The position numbers and the translations under genes are program-made. A stretch of 64,000 nt of DNA, from contig CAINRS010000139.1 of the NCBI GenBank assembly GCA_903852755.1, positions 22,259 to 86,258 of the forward strand. The letters are read 5' to 3'. Below are positions 41,725 through 50,832 of this stretch, in pieces. This stretch comes from an uncultured Actinomycetes bacterium. Its GTDB lineage: Bacteria > Actinomycetota > Acidimicrobiia > Acidimicrobiales > Microtrichaceae. The notes beneath the pieces are model-generated. The model made no database searches. It saw only the letters and a program-made list of their open reading frames with translations, and was not told the DNA's origin. The stretch's first letter is position 1, and each line of letters starts with the position of its first letter.

Positions 41725-43190
41725 CGGACCTGGAACTCCGGTGCGGCGAAGGTGAGGGACCGGACGACCGTCGCGCTCGGCGCGGAGCGCACGGCGGCGG
41801 CGAGCGTGGCGCCGGGTTCGTGGCCGAGCAGCCGTCCCGGTGACGGGTCCGGGTGCAGGGGCAGCGCACCGAATCCGGTCGCAGCAGCGGAGGCCGTGTT
41901 CCAGCGGGCGATCATGGCGCCCGGTCCGCTCCACGCGGCCGCCACCTCGGGGAACCCGTTCGGAGCGGGCCACTGCCACGGGACCTGGCCGAGCGCCTGG
42001 AGCGAGGTCCGGAGCTGCGGGAGGGCGCCACGGAACTGCTCGAACGTCGGGACCGGACCCGCGGTGCGCAGGGCCGCTGCCACCAGGTCGAGCGGTCGAC
42101 GGACCTTGACGCGCCACCGGTCGCTCCGCCGGGCGGCGAGCCGCAGTACGGGTCCGACAGCGGTGTCCTCCCGGAGGTAGGTGGCGGCGAGCTCGGTGAC
42201 GAGCGGGTCCTCCGGGACGATGTCGTCGGCGACGAACCGGCGGGCGAGCTTCCAGCACAGAAAGCGCGCCGTTGCGGGGAGCCGGGCCAGGTGGTGCAGG
42301 AACGACTCCCCGTCGGCGACTCCACCCCCAGCGGGCCGCCACCCGAGGACGTCGCCACCGTCGGCGAGCGGTCCGAGGTCGTGCCACCCGGGTCGGAAGG
42401 TGAACTGCCGGGTGCCGGTGTCGAGCGACCACCCGCTCAGGAGGTGTGCGACCTCGGCGACGTCGGCCTCGTCGTAGCCACCCGAGACGCCCACGGTGTG
42501 GAGTTCCAGGAGCTCACGGGCGTAGTTCTCGTTCGGTGTCCGCCCCCGGTCCGCCCGGCTGGTGGCGTTGTCGAGGTAGACGAGCATGGCGGCACTGCGC
42601 GCCGAGGCGACGAGCAGGTCGGCGAACCTCCCGAGCGCACCCGACCGGATCACCCCGGCGTCGTAGTTCGGCACGAAGAACACGCTCGGCTGCTCCGAGA
42701 TGCTCACGTGCAGGTGGTCGGAGAAGAAGTCCGCCACGACCTGCCGGAGCTGGAGGTTCGACCACGCAGCGAGCGCCAGGCTCCGACCTGCCGCACTGGC
42801 CGCCGCGGCCCGCCGCCGCTCGGCCGGCTCCACGCCGGATCCAGCGGTTGCGACTGCCGCCCACTCGGCGTCGATCGCGAGCACGAGCGCCGAGGTGGCG
42901 GGCAGCTCGCTGCGCCGGGGGTCGAGCTGGGCGTCGAAGAAGGCGTCCACGCCGGCGGCCGCACCGCTCACGAGGTCCGGCGTGGGGGCGAAGCTGAAGC
43001 GCCGGGCGACGGCGAGTCCCGGCGGGAGCCCGGCGGGCAGGGTCGTCGTCGGGACGGTCGTGGTCGGCCGGGGCCGCACCGGTGGAGCAGGGGGTGCGGG
43101 ACGCACCGGGGCGGCCGGACGACAGGCGACCGCGGCCCCACACGCTGCGAGGGCGACCAGGACCTGACGGCGGTCGAGTTCGAGGGCCAC
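41721..43190 (-). CDS. DUF1800 family exported protein
   Basis: A 489-residue protein. The N-terminus LDRRQVLVALAACGAAVAC has a twin-arginine-like RR and a lipobox-like AVAC, so it is probably exported and perhaps lipidated. A Pro/Thr linker precedes the helical DUF1800 core with SDHLHVSIS, YLDNATSRADRGRTPNENYARELLELHTVG and FLCWKLARRFVAD. The function is unknown. It forms a translationally coupled pair with the DUF1501 gene. GTG 43190 lies 6 nt after TACGGT (43202-43197), so transcription is probably leaderless. It diverges from zwf with about 100 bp between the starts. Confidence 0.92.
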   Translation of the reverse strand: MALELDRRQVLVALAACGAAVACRPAAPVRPAPPAPPVRPRPTTTVPTTTLPAGLPPGLAVARRFSFAPTPDLVSGAAAGVDAFFDAQLDPRRSELPATSALVLAIDAEWAAVATAGSGVEPAERRRAAAASAAGRSLALAAWSNLQLRQVVADFFSDHLHVSISEQPSVFFVPNYDAGVIRSGALGRFADLLVASARSAAMLVYLDNATSRADRGRTPNENYARELLELHTVGVSGGYDEADVAEVAHLLSGWSLDTGTRQFTFRPGWHDLGPLADGGDVLGWRPAGGGVADGESFLHHLARLPATARFLCWKLARRFVADDIVPEDPLVTELAATYLREDTAVGPVLRLAARRSDRWRVKVRRPLDLVAAALRTAGPVPTFEQFRGALPQLRTSLQALGQVPWQWPAPNGFPEVAAAWSGPGAMIARWNTASAAATGFGALPLHPDPSPGRLLGHEPGATLAAAVRSAPSATVVRSLTFAAPEFQVR

Positions 43191-43196
43191 GTCGGC

Positions 43197-43202
43197 ACCG
43201 TA
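43197..43202 (-). promoter_or_regulatory. -10 element (TACGGT), leaderless configuration, for the DUF1800/DUF1501 unit
   Basis: On the minus strand TACGGT ends 6 nt before GTG 43190. Confidence 0.5.
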
Positions 43203-43281
43203 ACGACAGCCGGGTGAGAGGAGGTTGAGAATGCCGGGACCGGCGTCGGGAGCGGGCGGCGGGGGAGCACCGGTCGTTGGC

Positions 43282-43287
43282 TAGGGT
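43282..43287 (+). promoter_or_regulatory. -10 element (TAGGGT), leaderless configuration, for zwf
   Basis: TAGGGT ends 6 nt before GTG 43294 with no ribosome-binding sequence. Confidence 0.5.
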
Positions 43288-43293
43288 CCCGAT

Positions 43294-44685
43294 GTGGCAG
43301 ACCACGCGGACTCGCTCGTCCTGTTCGGCATCACCGGCGACCTGGCGTACAAGAAGCTGTTCCCGGCGCTCTACCACCTGGTCGAACAGGGGCGGATCAC
43401 CGGCCCGATCGTCGGGGTGGCCTCGACCGAGATGAGCATCGACCAGCTCCGGGAGCGGATCCGCAGTTCCCTGCACGACGACGGGATCACCCCCGACGAG
43501 TCCGTGCTCGCCACGTTCTTCGGGCTGCTCGGCTACGTCGCCGGGGACTACACGAACCCCGCCACGTTCGACGCCGTCGCCGAGGCCACGAGCGGGTCCC
43601 GGCTGCCGGTGTGCTACATGGCCATCCCGCCCTCGCTGTTCGGCACCGTCACCGAGGAGCTGGCCCGGGTCGGCATCGCCGACCGGGCGCGCCTGGTCCT
43701 CGAGAAGCCCTTCGGACGTGACCTCGAGTCCGCCAGGGAGCTCAACCGGATCGTCCTGGCGGCGGTGCCCGAGGAACGCGTCTACCGCATCGACCACTTC
43801 ATCGGGAAGGAGCCGGTCCTCAACCTGCTCGTGTTCCGGTTCGCCAACGCGCTCATGGAGCCGATCTGGAACCGGCGTCACGTCGCCCGGGTCGAGGTCA
43901 CGATGGCCGAGGACTTCGGCGTCGAGGGTCGTGGCGCCTTCTACGACTCGGTGGGCGCACTGCGCGACGTCGTGCAGAACCACCTGCTCCAGGTGGTCAG
44001 CCTGCTGGCCATGGAGCCTCCCGTCTCGCTCGACTCCGACGCCCTGCGCGACGAGCACACCAAGGTGATCAGCGCCACCTCCATCAAGGACGTCTCCCAG
44101 GTGGTGCGGGGCCAGTACGTCGGCTACCGGGACGAACCCGGGGTCGACCCGCACTCCGACACCGAGACGTTCGTGGCGATGGAACTCGCCATCGACACCT
44201 GGCGGTGGGCCGGTGTCCCGTTCCTGATCCGCACCGGCAAGGCGCTCGCCCAGACCGTGACCGAGGCGTGCGTGGTCCTCCACTCGCCGCCGAAGCTGCT
44301 CTTCTCCGACGAGGGAGAGAAGGTGGAGTCGAACCGCTTCCGGTTCCGGCTCGGCCCGGACTCCATGGTCCAGCTCGAGCTGCAGTTCAAGGCGCCGGGC
44401 GAGGAGATGCGGAGCCAGACGGTGGACCTCGACGTCGACGGTCGGCAGGCGCCCTCGGGTGCTCCCGCCTACGAACGACTGCTCGGCGACGTGATCGTGG
44501 GCGACGCCAGGCTGTTCGCCCGGCAGGACACCGTCGAGGAGTCGTGGCGGGTGGTGCAGCCGCTGCTCGACGATCCGCCTCCGGTGGTTCCGTACTTCCG
44601 GGAGTCGTGGGGTCCGGCCGAGGCGTTCAGCGTCGTCCCCGGCGACGACGACTGGATCCCGAACCTCGAGCCGCACCAGCACTGA
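43294..44685 (+). CDS. zwf: Glucose-6-phosphate 1-dehydrogenase
   Basis: Oxidises glucose 6-phosphate to 6-phosphogluconolactone, the entry step of the oxidative pentose phosphate pathway. 463 residues, normal. The N-terminal cofactor motif [17 protein letters not shown] is near residue 11, EKPFGRD at 137-143 and the active-site signature RIDHFIGKE at 165-173. It is separate from the tal-pgi-gnd-pgl-rpiA operon (26 kb away), which lacks zwf, and has its own leaderless promoter; the product would be used by that operon's Pgl and Gnd. No OpcA gene is nearby. Its last 59 bp overlap the convergent NYN/PIN-like gene. Confidence 0.96.
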   Translation: MADHADSLVLFGITGDLAYKKLFPALYHLVEQGRITGPIVGVASTEMSIDQLRERIRSSLHDDGITPDESVLATFFGLLGYVAGDYTNPATFDAVAEATSGSRLPVCYMAIPPSLFGTVTEELARVGIADRARLVLEKPFGRDLESARELNRIVLAAVPEERVYRIDHFIGKEPVLNLLVFRFANALMEPIWNRRHVARVEVTMAEDFGVEGRGAFYDSVGALRDVVQNHLLQVVSLLAMEPPVSLDSDALRDEHTKVISATSIKDVSQVVRGQYVGYRDEPGVDPHSDTETFVAMELAIDTWRWAGVPFLIRTGKALAQTVTEACVVLHSPPKLLFSDEGEKVESNRFRFRLGPDSMVQLELQFKAPGEEMRSQTVDLDVDGRQAPSGAPAYERLLGDVIVGDARLFARQDTVEESWRVVQPLLDDPPPVVPYFRESWGPAEAFSVVPGDDDWIPNLEPHQH

Positions 44686-45085
44686 CGGGGCTCGCCCCGT
44701 CCAGGTCGAAGCTGAACCGGTCGCCGACGCGGCGGAGCCGGGCGATCGGCAGGTCGGCGAGCGCCCGGTCGGTCACGACCACCACCCGTCGTCCGTCGCT
44801 CCCCGCAGCGAGCGCGACCGCGGCGATCCAGGCGTCGTGACCGTCCCGGGTCCCGGCCGGGGCGCACACCACGGCCCGGCGGACGATGTCCTCCTCGAAG
44901 CGTTCCTGGTCGGTCTCCGACAGCGCCCACTTGAGGGACGGGTCGGCGACCACGGCGACGTCGACGCCCGGGTGCTCCCGCACCAGGTCCTCGACGGCCT
45001 GGTGCAACTGGTCGATCGACGGTGACGGGCGCCGCCAGCCGGCCACCGTGTCGGCGTCGAGCAGGACGGTCGTCGCAGCGCTCAC
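44627..45085 (-). CDS. NYN/PIN-like domain protein (possible nuclease)
   Basis: About 152 residues. The order [44 protein letters not shown] and [10 protein letters not shown] puts acidic residues (D9/D11, D46, D84 region, D107) at the ends of strands, as in NYN/PIN-type ribonucleases related to Zc3h12a. The tail (SSRRRRGRR) is basic, fitting RNA binding. The GTG start 45085 lies 8 nt after TAGGTT (45099-45094), and the gene diverges from DUF2252. Its last 59 bp overlap zwf in the opposite strand, which is unusual, and the true end could be judged only by homologues. Fold assignment is tentative. Confidence 0.6.
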   Translation of the reverse strand: MSAATTVLLDADTVAGWRRPSPSIDQLHQAVEDLVREHPGVDVAVVADPSLKWALSETDQERFEEDIVRRAVVCAPAGTRDGHDAWIAAVALAAGSDGRRVVVVTDRALADLPIARLRRVGDRFSFDLDGASPVSAGAARGSGSSRRRRGRR

Positions 45086-45093
45086 TGGTGTGC

Positions 45094-45099
45094 AACCTA
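45094..45099 (-). promoter_or_regulatory. -10 element (TAGGTT), leaderless configuration, for the NYN/PIN-like gene
   Basis: TAGGTT on the minus strand ends 8 nt before GTG 45085. Together with TAGCCT at 45113-45118 on the plus strand it forms a compact 41-bp divergent promoter region. Confidence 0.45.
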
Positions 45100-45112
45100 A
45101 CCGGTTGGTGCC

Positions 45113-45118
45113 TAGCCT
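45113..45118 (+). promoter_or_regulatory. -10 element (TAGCCT), leaderless configuration, for the DUF2252 gene
   Basis: TAGCCT ends 8 nt before GTG 45127. Confidence 0.5.
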
Positions 45119-45126
45119 CGGCCGAC

Positions 45127-46587
45127 GTGCCCACCGACCAGCCGCCCCCCGCCGATCCCGAGACCGTGACCCGGGAGACGATCGACCCTGCAGCGACGGC
45201 GCTGGTCGGATCGTCGGCCCGGCTGACCCTCGAGGACCGTCGCGCCGCCGGTCGGGCGGCCAGAGGCGTCCGGGCCCGTCGGACCTTCGCCGAGTGGACG
45301 CCCGCCCCCGACCGCCCGGACCCGGTCGCACTCATCGAGGCCCAGAACGCCGACCGGCTCCAGCAGCTCGTCCCGGAACGCCACCGCCGCATGCTCGCGA
45401 GTCCGTTCGCCTTCTACCGCGGCGGCGCGGCGATCATGGCGGCCGACCTGGGTCCCCTCCCGTCCACGGGGCTCGTCGTCCAGCTCTGCGGGGACGCGCA
45501 CCTGGCGAACTTCGGCATGTTCGGGTCACCCGAACGGTCGCTCGTGTTCGACCTGAACGACTTCGACGAGACGCACCTGGGTCCCTTCGAGTGGGACGTG
45601 GTGCGGCTGGCGGTCAGCGCCGCCCTGCTCGGCCGGGACCACGGGTGGTCGCCCGAGCTCCAGGAGGGTCTGGTCCGCTCGGCGGTGGCGTCGTACCGCA
45701 CGGCCGTCGCCGAGTTCGCGGACCGGTCCAACCTGGACGTCTGGTACTCGATGCTCCGGGTGGAGGAACTCGAGCAGATGGCACCGACCGAGAAGGATCG
45801 GAGCCGTCTGGAGCGCTCCGTCGCCAAGGCCCGAGCCAACGACCTCCAGCGGGCGGTGGCGAAGTTCACCGAGGTCGTCGACGGTCGTCGTCGGTTCCGC
45901 GACGACCCGCCGCTGCTCCACCGGGTCGAGTCCTTCTACCCGGACGGAGACGGCGAGCGGATCGCCGAGTCGGTCCGTCGCTTCCTGCTCGACTACGTGA
46001 CCTCCGTCCCCCACGACGTGCAGGTGCTGATGGTGCGCTACCACGTGCTCGACGAGGCGGTGAAGGTCGTGGGCGTCGGCAGCGTCGGGACCAGGTGCTA
46101 CGTGGTGCTCGGCCAGGGGCGCGACGAGGACGACCTGATGATCCTCCAGGTCAAGCAGGCGGTCGCCTCCGTCCTCGCCCCGTGGTGGGAGAGTCCGGCG
46201 TTCTCCTCAGAGGGGCAGCGCGTCGTCCAGGGTCAGCGGATCATGCAGGCGGCCACCGACCCGTTCCTCGGCTGGGCCAACATCGGCGACCACGACTACT
46301 ACCTCCGCCAGTTCCGGGACATGAAGTGGTCCATGGACCTCGTCTCGTTGCGGCCGGCGAGGGCGCAGCGGTACCTCGACCTGTGCGGCCGCACGCTCGC
46401 CAGAGCGCACGCCCGGTCCGGTGACGCCGTGGCGATCGCCGCCTACCTCGGCGAGTCGAGCCGGTTCGACGACGCGTTGGTCGAGTGCTGCCGTCGGTAC
46501 GCCGACCAGGTGGAACTCGACTACCGGGCGTTCGCCGAGGCGGCGAGCTCCGGGCGCATCGAGGTGGCCCCGGGCCCGACTGCCTGA
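45127..46587 (+). CDS. DUF2252 family protein
   Basis: A 486-residue protein of a family common in actinobacteria and distantly like protein/sugar kinases. Recognisable are FAFYRGGAAIMAADL, QLCGDAHLANFGMF (the GDxHxxNFG block), FDLNDFDETHLGPFEWDVVRLA (metal-binding D/N) and QRIMQAATDPFLGW. No phosphoacceptor is known. The gene has its own leaderless promoter and is divergent from the NYN/PIN gene. Its 3' end overlaps that of the convergent sterol-desaturase-family gene by 67 bp. Confidence 0.92.
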   Translation: MPTDQPPPADPETVTRETIDPAATALVGSSARLTLEDRRAAGRAARGVRARRTFAEWTPAPDRPDPVALIEAQNADRLQQLVPERHRRMLASPFAFYRGGAAIMAADLGPLPSTGLVVQLCGDAHLANFGMFGSPERSLVFDLNDFDETHLGPFEWDVVRLAVSAALLGRDHGWSPELQEGLVRSAVASYRTAVAEFADRSNLDVWYSMLRVEELEQMAPTEKDRSRLERSVAKARANDLQRAVAKFTEVVDGRRRFRDDPPLLHRVESFYPDGDGERIAESVRRFLLDYVTSVPHDVQVLMVRYHVLDEAVKVVGVGSVGTRCYVVLGQGRDEDDLMILQVKQAVASVLAPWWESPAFSSEGQRVVQGQRIMQAATDPFLGWANIGDHDYYLRQFRDMKWSMDLVSLRPARAQRYLDLCGRTLARAHARSGDAVAIAAYLGESSRFDDALVECCRRYADQVELDYRAFAEAASSGRIEVAPGPTA

Positions 46588-47810
46588 GCGGCCAGCTCAC
46601 GGTGGCGCCGGTACGCCCACCCGGGGCCCCGGACGACGTAGGACAGTCGTTCCGGCCAGTCCTCGGCCCGGGCGACGTCGGCCAGCATGTCGGCGTGCTC
46701 GTGCGTCGCGATCCGCAGCGGGTCGTGGGTCCCGATGTTCGTGGTGAGGCCGTAGACCACCGGCTCCTCGGGGTCCTCTGGAGCGAAGGTGCCGAAGAGC
46801 CGGTCCCAGATGATGAGGATCCCGCCGTGGTTGCGATCGATGTAGCGCAGGTTGGATCCGTGGTGGACCCGGTGGTGCGACGCCGAGTTGAACCAGCGTT
46901 CGAACGGTCCGATCCGGTCGATGGCGTCGGTGTGGATCCAGAACTGGTAGATGAGGTTGATGGCCCGTGACTGCTGGATGATGTGCGGTCGCACGCCGAG
47001 CAGCGCCAGCGCCCCGTAGGGCACGAAGGTGCCGAAGGCATCGGCCACCGGCTGACGCAGTGCGGTCGACAGGTTGTACCGCTCGCTCGAGTGGTGCACC
47101 ACGTGGATGGCCCACATGTAGCGGCTCGTGTGCATGAGCCGGTGGTTCCAGTAGTAGATGAAGTCCCACCCGACGAGCGCCACGGCCCAGGCGAGCGGGC
47201 CCTCGCCCAGGTCGGGCCCGGGCCGTCGTTCGAAGAGTCGCTTCGCCGTCGTCTGCGCTGCGAGCGTGCCGCACACCGCTGCGCCGGCCGCGGCGATCGC
47301 AGCGACGGCGCCCGATCCGGCCACCCGTCGCGCCCGGCCGGCGAGCCGTCGCCACCGTCGTCGTTCGGCAGCGCCGGTGTGGTCGGCAGCGCCGGTGTGA
47401 CTGGTGTGGCCGGAGTGACCGCTGTTGCCGCTGTCCGGCAAGTCCGAGGTGCTGACACGGTCGTGGAGCGCAGTCGGCACCTCACCCGCCTCGAGCCCCT
47501 GCGCCCGGGCATCGGCGATCCGGGCGGTGACGTCGGCGACGATCGAGGTCGCGACGGCTGCTCCCGCAGCGCCGAGCACGAGTCGCCGCCGTCGGGAGTT
47601 CGTCAGGTCGAGCCGCTGGACGAGCCTCGGCAGGACGAACGGTGCGACCAGGCTGGCCGTGCCCATGGTGAGGCTGGCCACGGTGTCGGCTGCCGTGTAG
47701 TCGCCGGCGGTGGTGGCTCCGGTCCGCTGCTGCCGCCGGTGGTGGTGCCAGGCCTCGGCGGCCATGGCGGCGAAGTACCAGGGAACCGCGGCGACGGTCA
47801 GATCACCCAC
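46521..47810 (-). CDS. Sterol desaturase / fatty acid hydroxylase superfamily membrane protein
   Basis: A 429-residue membrane di-iron oxygenase. The His clusters are HRLMH (223-227), HVVHH (236-240), His293 and HHRVHH (312-317), matching the eight-His pattern of the superfamily, which hydroxylates or desaturates lipids. It has a longer N-terminal membrane region than typical, with a Gly/Ser/His-rich insertion (about 117-150, DNA partly in 18-bp repeats near 47366-47402) that is probably a loop. GTG 47810 lies 6 nt after TATCCT (47822-47817), leaderless. The alkenyl or sterol substrate is unknown; sterol synthesis would be unusual for this lineage, so a fatty-acyl or carotenoid substrate is more likely. 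Confidence 0.9.
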   Translation of the reverse strand: MGDLTVAAVPWYFAAMAAEAWHHHRRQQRTGATTAGDYTAADTVASLTMGTASLVAPFVLPRLVQRLDLTNSRRRRLVLGAAGAAVATSIVADVTARIADARAQGLEAGEVPTALHDRVSTSDLPDSGNSGHSGHTSHTGAADHTGAAERRRWRRLAGRARRVAGSGAVAAIAAAGAAVCGTLAAQTTAKRLFERRPGPDLGEGPLAWAVALVGWDFIYYWNHRLMHTSRYMWAIHVVHHSSERYNLSTALRQPVADAFGTFVPYGALALLGVRPHIIQQSRAINLIYQFWIHTDAIDRIGPFERWFNSASHHRVHHGSNLRYIDRNHGGILIIWDRLFGTFAPEDPEEPVVYGLTTNIGTHDPLRIATHEHADMLADVARAEDWPERLSYVVRGPGWAYRRHRELAAQAVGPGATSMRPELAASANAR

Positions 47811-47816
47811 GGCCGG

Positions 47817-47822
47817 AGGATA
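47817..47822 (-). promoter_or_regulatory. -10 element (TATCCT), leaderless configuration, for the sterol-desaturase-family gene
   Basis: On the minus strand TATCCT ends 6 nt before GTG 47810, in the 13-bp gap after the metalloprotease gene. Confidence 0.5.
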
Positions 47823-47823
47823 C

Positions 47824-49023
47824 TCAGGCCGTCCCGATGGGACCGAGCCGCTCGGTGGTGATCTCGATGGCGGGGGCTCGCAGCGCCGCCAGGCTCGGCG
47901 GGATCGACGGTGGGGCGTAGGCATCGGCGGCCCCGACGTCGACCAGGTAGCCGAGGTCGGCGAGCGAGGCGATCGACATGCGGCTGAGCGGATTGGTGCC
48001 GACGTTGATGAAGCCCGTCATCAGCTCGTTCGCGAAGAGGCTCTCGCGCCAGTGGCTGTCGGCGGTGCCGGGCCCGCCGTTGGACTCGACCGGAACAGCG
48101 CCCGCCCCGCCGAGCGCCGACCACTCGGCGATGCCGCGCGGGCCCTGGTAGCGGGGATCGGAGGTGCCGGACCCCGACAGGACACTGCCGGTCGGCAGCG
48201 AGGTCCACACGGTGCCGAACCCGAGCACGTGGGCCATCTCGTGCACGATGACCTCGTCGAGCAGACCGGTGGCGACCAGGCCGGACAGGTCGGCCACGTC
48301 GAACTCCATCACGCCGAACCGGGGGAGCCGGTCCACGACGTTGACGATGCACGGTCCGGCGCGAGCGAGCACACCGCCGTCGCCGTCGATCGCCGTGGTG
48401 GAGATGTCGATCACCAGGTCGTCGACGGTGCCCGAGAACGCTCCGTTGGTCGCACCGCACAGGTCGGCGCCCACGTTGAGGCTGGTCGCGGGAACGCCGG
48501 CGGCGAGGACGTCCTCCCACCTCGCCTCGGCCGCGGCGAACAGCGGGGCTGCCGCCGGGTCGATCGTCCCCTGCGGCCGCAGCACGATGTCGAACGATTC
48601 GGTTGGTCCGGGCGACGCCGAGAACGCCGTGGTCGCCGTCGCTGACTCGGTCCCGTCGGAGACCGTCAGGCGCACGACGGTCGGTCCGGTCGAACCGATC
48701 GTGACGTTCCTGCTCCGGGAGCCACCGCACGGCGCGACCACGAGTTCGTCGGACCCGTCGTCGCCGACGTCGATGCTGCAGGTGAGCGGCGAGCCCTGCG
48801 GGTCGGCGACGTTCCAGCGGAGGGGCACGAGCGCCGGGACGGTGGCGTTCGACACGGGGGTGGTGAAGGACAGGATCGCCGGGGCCGTCCCCGCGGGGAG
48901 GGTGGTCGTGGTCGCCGGTCCGGGTGGCGGAGGGGTGCAGGCTGCGGCCAGCAGGGTGACGGCCACCACCATGGCTCCGCCCACCAGCATCGAGCTCGAC
49001 CTGCTGATCCTGTCTCGTCGCAT
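47824..49023 (-). CDS. Leishmanolysin-like (M8) zinc metalloprotease lipoprotein
   Basis: A 399-residue secreted protease. The signal sequence ends with the lipobox LAAAC (Cys29). Residues 45-135 form a beta-sandwich-like domain (Ig/PKD-like), followed by the catalytic domain. The zinc motif HEMAHVLGFG begins at His261, and the third ligand is His324 in ADSHWRESLFANELMTG; the distant third His and ELMTG are characteristic of M8. ATG 49023 follows a G-rich stretch. It is divergent from the aminotransferase gene. It probably acts at the cell surface; its substrate is unknown. Confidence 0.88.
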   Translation of the reverse strand: MRRDRISRSSSMLVGGAMVVAVTLLAAACTPPPPGPATTTTLPAGTAPAILSFTTPVSNATVPALVPLRWNVADPQGSPLTCSIDVGDDGSDELVVAPCGGSRSRNVTIGSTGPTVVRLTVSDGTESATATTAFSASPGPTESFDIVLRPQGTIDPAAAPLFAAAEARWEDVLAAGVPATSLNVGADLCGATNGAFSGTVDDLVIDISTTAIDGDGGVLARAGPCIVNVVDRLPRFGVMEFDVADLSGLVATGLLDEVIVHEMAHVLGFGTVWTSLPTGSVLSGSGTSDPRYQGPRGIAEWSALGGAGAVPVESNGGPGTADSHWRESLFANELMTGFINVGTNPLSRMSIASLADLGYLVDVGAADAYAPPSIPPSLAALRAPAIEITTERLGPIGTA

Positions 49024-49090
49024 GACGCCCCCGGGTCCGTGGCTCCGAACCCGTCCAGTCTGCCCCGGGGGAGGCTCGATCGCCATGTCC

Positions 49091-49096
49091 TAGGAT
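49091..49096 (+). promoter_or_regulatory. -10 element (TAGGAT) for the class III aminotransferase gene
   Basis: TAGGAT implies transcription from about 49103 with a leader of roughly 48 nt that includes GAGGAGCAGGAG before GTG 49151. An upstream in-frame GTG at 49100 would be too close to the -10. Confidence 0.4.
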
Positions 49097-49150
49097 TGGG
49101 TGATCACCCCGGTCCCGTGCGGGCCCGGGCCGACCCGAGGAGCAGGAGCC

Positions 49151-50494
49151 GTGGCCGACCGAGACCGGGGAGTCCCCGCCGAGGGCAACCGGGTGGTGTT
49201 CACCTCGTGGTCCGCCCAGAACCACGTGAGCCAGCTCGAGATCGCCGCTGCGGAGGGTGCGTGGCTGACCGACCCCGGGGGCCGGCGGTTCCTGGACCTC
49301 GGGAGTCAGCTCGTCAACGTCAATCTGGGACACCAGCACCCGCGTCTGGTCGAGGCGATCCGGGCCCAGGCCGAGGTCCTGTGCACCGCCGCACCGTCGT
49401 TCGCGGTCGAGGTCCGGAGTCGGGCGGCCCGGATGATCGTCGAGCGGGCCCCGGCGGGCATGGAGCGGGTCTTCTTCACCAACGGCGGTGCCGAGGCCAA
49501 CGAGAACGCCGTGCGCATGGCCCGGATCCACACCGGCCGGCACAAGGTGCTCTCGACCTACCGCAGCTACCACGGAGCCACCGCCACGTCGATCACGCTC
49601 ACGGGCGAGCCCCGCCGCTGGCCCTCGGAGCCGGGCGTCCCCGGTGTGGTCCACTTCTTCGGTCCCTACCCGTACCGATCGCCGTTCCACTCGACGTCGG
49701 CGGCCGAGGAGTGCGAGCGGGCGCTCGACCACCTCGAGCAGGTCGTGACCTTCGAGGGGCCGCACACGATCGCGGCGATCCTGCTCGAGTCGGTGGTCGG
49801 GACGAACGGTGTCCTCGTCCCCCCGGACGGCTACCTGGCCGGCGTCCGTGAGCTGTGCGACCGCCACGGCATCCTGCTCATCGCGGACGAGGTCATGGTC
49901 GGCTTCGGCCGGGTCGGCGAGTGGTTCGCAATCGACCACTGGGACGTGGCCCCCGACCTGATCTGCTTCGCCAAGGGTGTCAACTCGGGGTACGTCCCCC
50001 TCGGCGGGGTCGTCATCTCCGCTGCGGTCGCCGCCACGTTCGACGAGCGTCCGTTCCCCGGAGGTCTGACCTACAGCGGACACCCGCTGGCGTGCGCCGT
50101 CGCGGTCGAGTCGATCCGTGTGTTCGAGGACGAGCAGCTCCTCGACCGGGTGCGCAAGGTCGGCGAGGAGCTCCTGCGACCCGAACTCGAGGCGATCGCG
50201 AGCCGGCACCCGTCGGTGGGCGAGGTGCGGGGCCTCGGCATGTTCTTCGCCGTGGAGCTGGTGCGGGATCGCACGACGCGCGAGCCGCTCGTGCCCTTCA
50301 ACGCCAGCGGAGCGGACGCCGCCCCGATGGCCGCGTTCGCCGCGGCGTGCCGGGAGGGTGGGGTGTGGCCGTTCGTCAACGGCAACCGGCTCCACGTCGC
50401 CCCGCCGCTCGTGACGAGCGAGTCGGACCTGCGGATGGCGCTCGAGGTCGTCGACCTGGCGCTCGACGTCACCGACGCCGCAGCCCTCGGCTGA
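49151..50494 (+). CDS. Class III PLP-dependent aminotransferase
   Basis: A 447-residue aminotransferase of the omega-amino acid:pyruvate/taurine-pyruvate type. It has the PLP phosphate site [14 protein letters not shown], the Asp motif [16 protein letters not shown] and the Schiff-base Lys in [15 protein letters not shown]. The N-terminus reads [20 protein letters not shown]. The amino donor (beta-alanine, taurine, GABA, other) cannot be decided. GTG 49151 has a GGAGC ribosome-binding site 5 nt upstream; the first 17 codons of an upstream-extended frame look unlike protein. It lies between the divergent metalloprotease and the cold-shock gene. Confidence 0.92.
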   Translation: MADRDRGVPAEGNRVVFTSWSAQNHVSQLEIAAAEGAWLTDPGGRRFLDLGSQLVNVNLGHQHPRLVEAIRAQAEVLCTAAPSFAVEVRSRAARMIVERAPAGMERVFFTNGGAEANENAVRMARIHTGRHKVLSTYRSYHGATATSITLTGEPRRWPSEPGVPGVVHFFGPYPYRSPFHSTSAAEECERALDHLEQVVTFEGPHTIAAILLESVVGTNGVLVPPDGYLAGVRELCDRHGILLIADEVMVGFGRVGEWFAIDHWDVAPDLICFAKGVNSGYVPLGGVVISAAVAATFDERPFPGGLTYSGHPLACAVAVESIRVFEDEQLLDRVRKVGEELLRPELEAIASRHPSVGEVRGLGMFFAVELVRDRTTREPLVPFNASGADAAPMAAFAAACREGGVWPFVNGNRLHVAPPLVTSESDLRMALEVVDLALDVTDAAALG

Positions 50495-50563
50495 CCGTGT
50501 CGCCCGGACGTCACGGGTCCCTCGCCCCGACGGGGGTGCGCGGGTGGACGGCGGCACCTGCGG

Positions 50564-50569
50564 TATGGT
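50564..50569 (+). promoter_or_regulatory. -10 element (TATGGT, extended TGCGG) for the cold-shock gene
   Basis: The element implies a leader of about 60 nt before GTG 50635, in contrast to the leaderless genes nearby. A long leader is a common trait of cold-shock mRNAs. A purine-rich AAGTAAGGAAT (about 50618-50628) is the likely ribosome-binding site. Confidence 0.5.
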
Positions 50570-50634
50570 GCGCCCCGACAACGGCTGGGGGCACTCCGTC
50601 CCGGGCCAAGCAACCACAAGTAAGGAATCACATC

Positions 50635-50832
50635 GTGCCGACCGGAACCGTGAAGAAGTTCGACAAGGGATGGGGCTTCATCACCCCCGACGACGGGTCG
50701 AACGACGTGTTCGTCCACTTCTCCAACATCGCAGGGACGGGCTTCAAGAACCTCGAGGTCGGCCAGCGCGTCGAGTTCGAGGTCGGGCCCGGCAAGAAGG
50801 GTGACGAGGCGCTCGACGTCCGTGTCATCTGA
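50635..50832 (+). CDS. Cold-shock domain protein (CspA family)
   Basis: A 65-residue nucleic-acid-binding protein with RNP1-like KGWGFI, RNP2 VFVHFS and the terminal DEALDVRVI. The short length is normal for single-domain CSPs. It would bind single-stranded RNA and prevent structure formation. GTG 50635 was chosen for a full OB fold ([16 protein letters not shown]). The stop (50830-50832) lies inside the first 24-bp hairpin repeat, and the downstream membrane gene begins inside the last codons (GTG 50822), so the two are probably cotranscribed. Confidence 0.95.
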   Translation: MPTGTVKKFDKGWGFITPDDGSNDVFVHFSNIAGTGFKNLEVGQRVEFEVGPGKKGDEALDVRVI

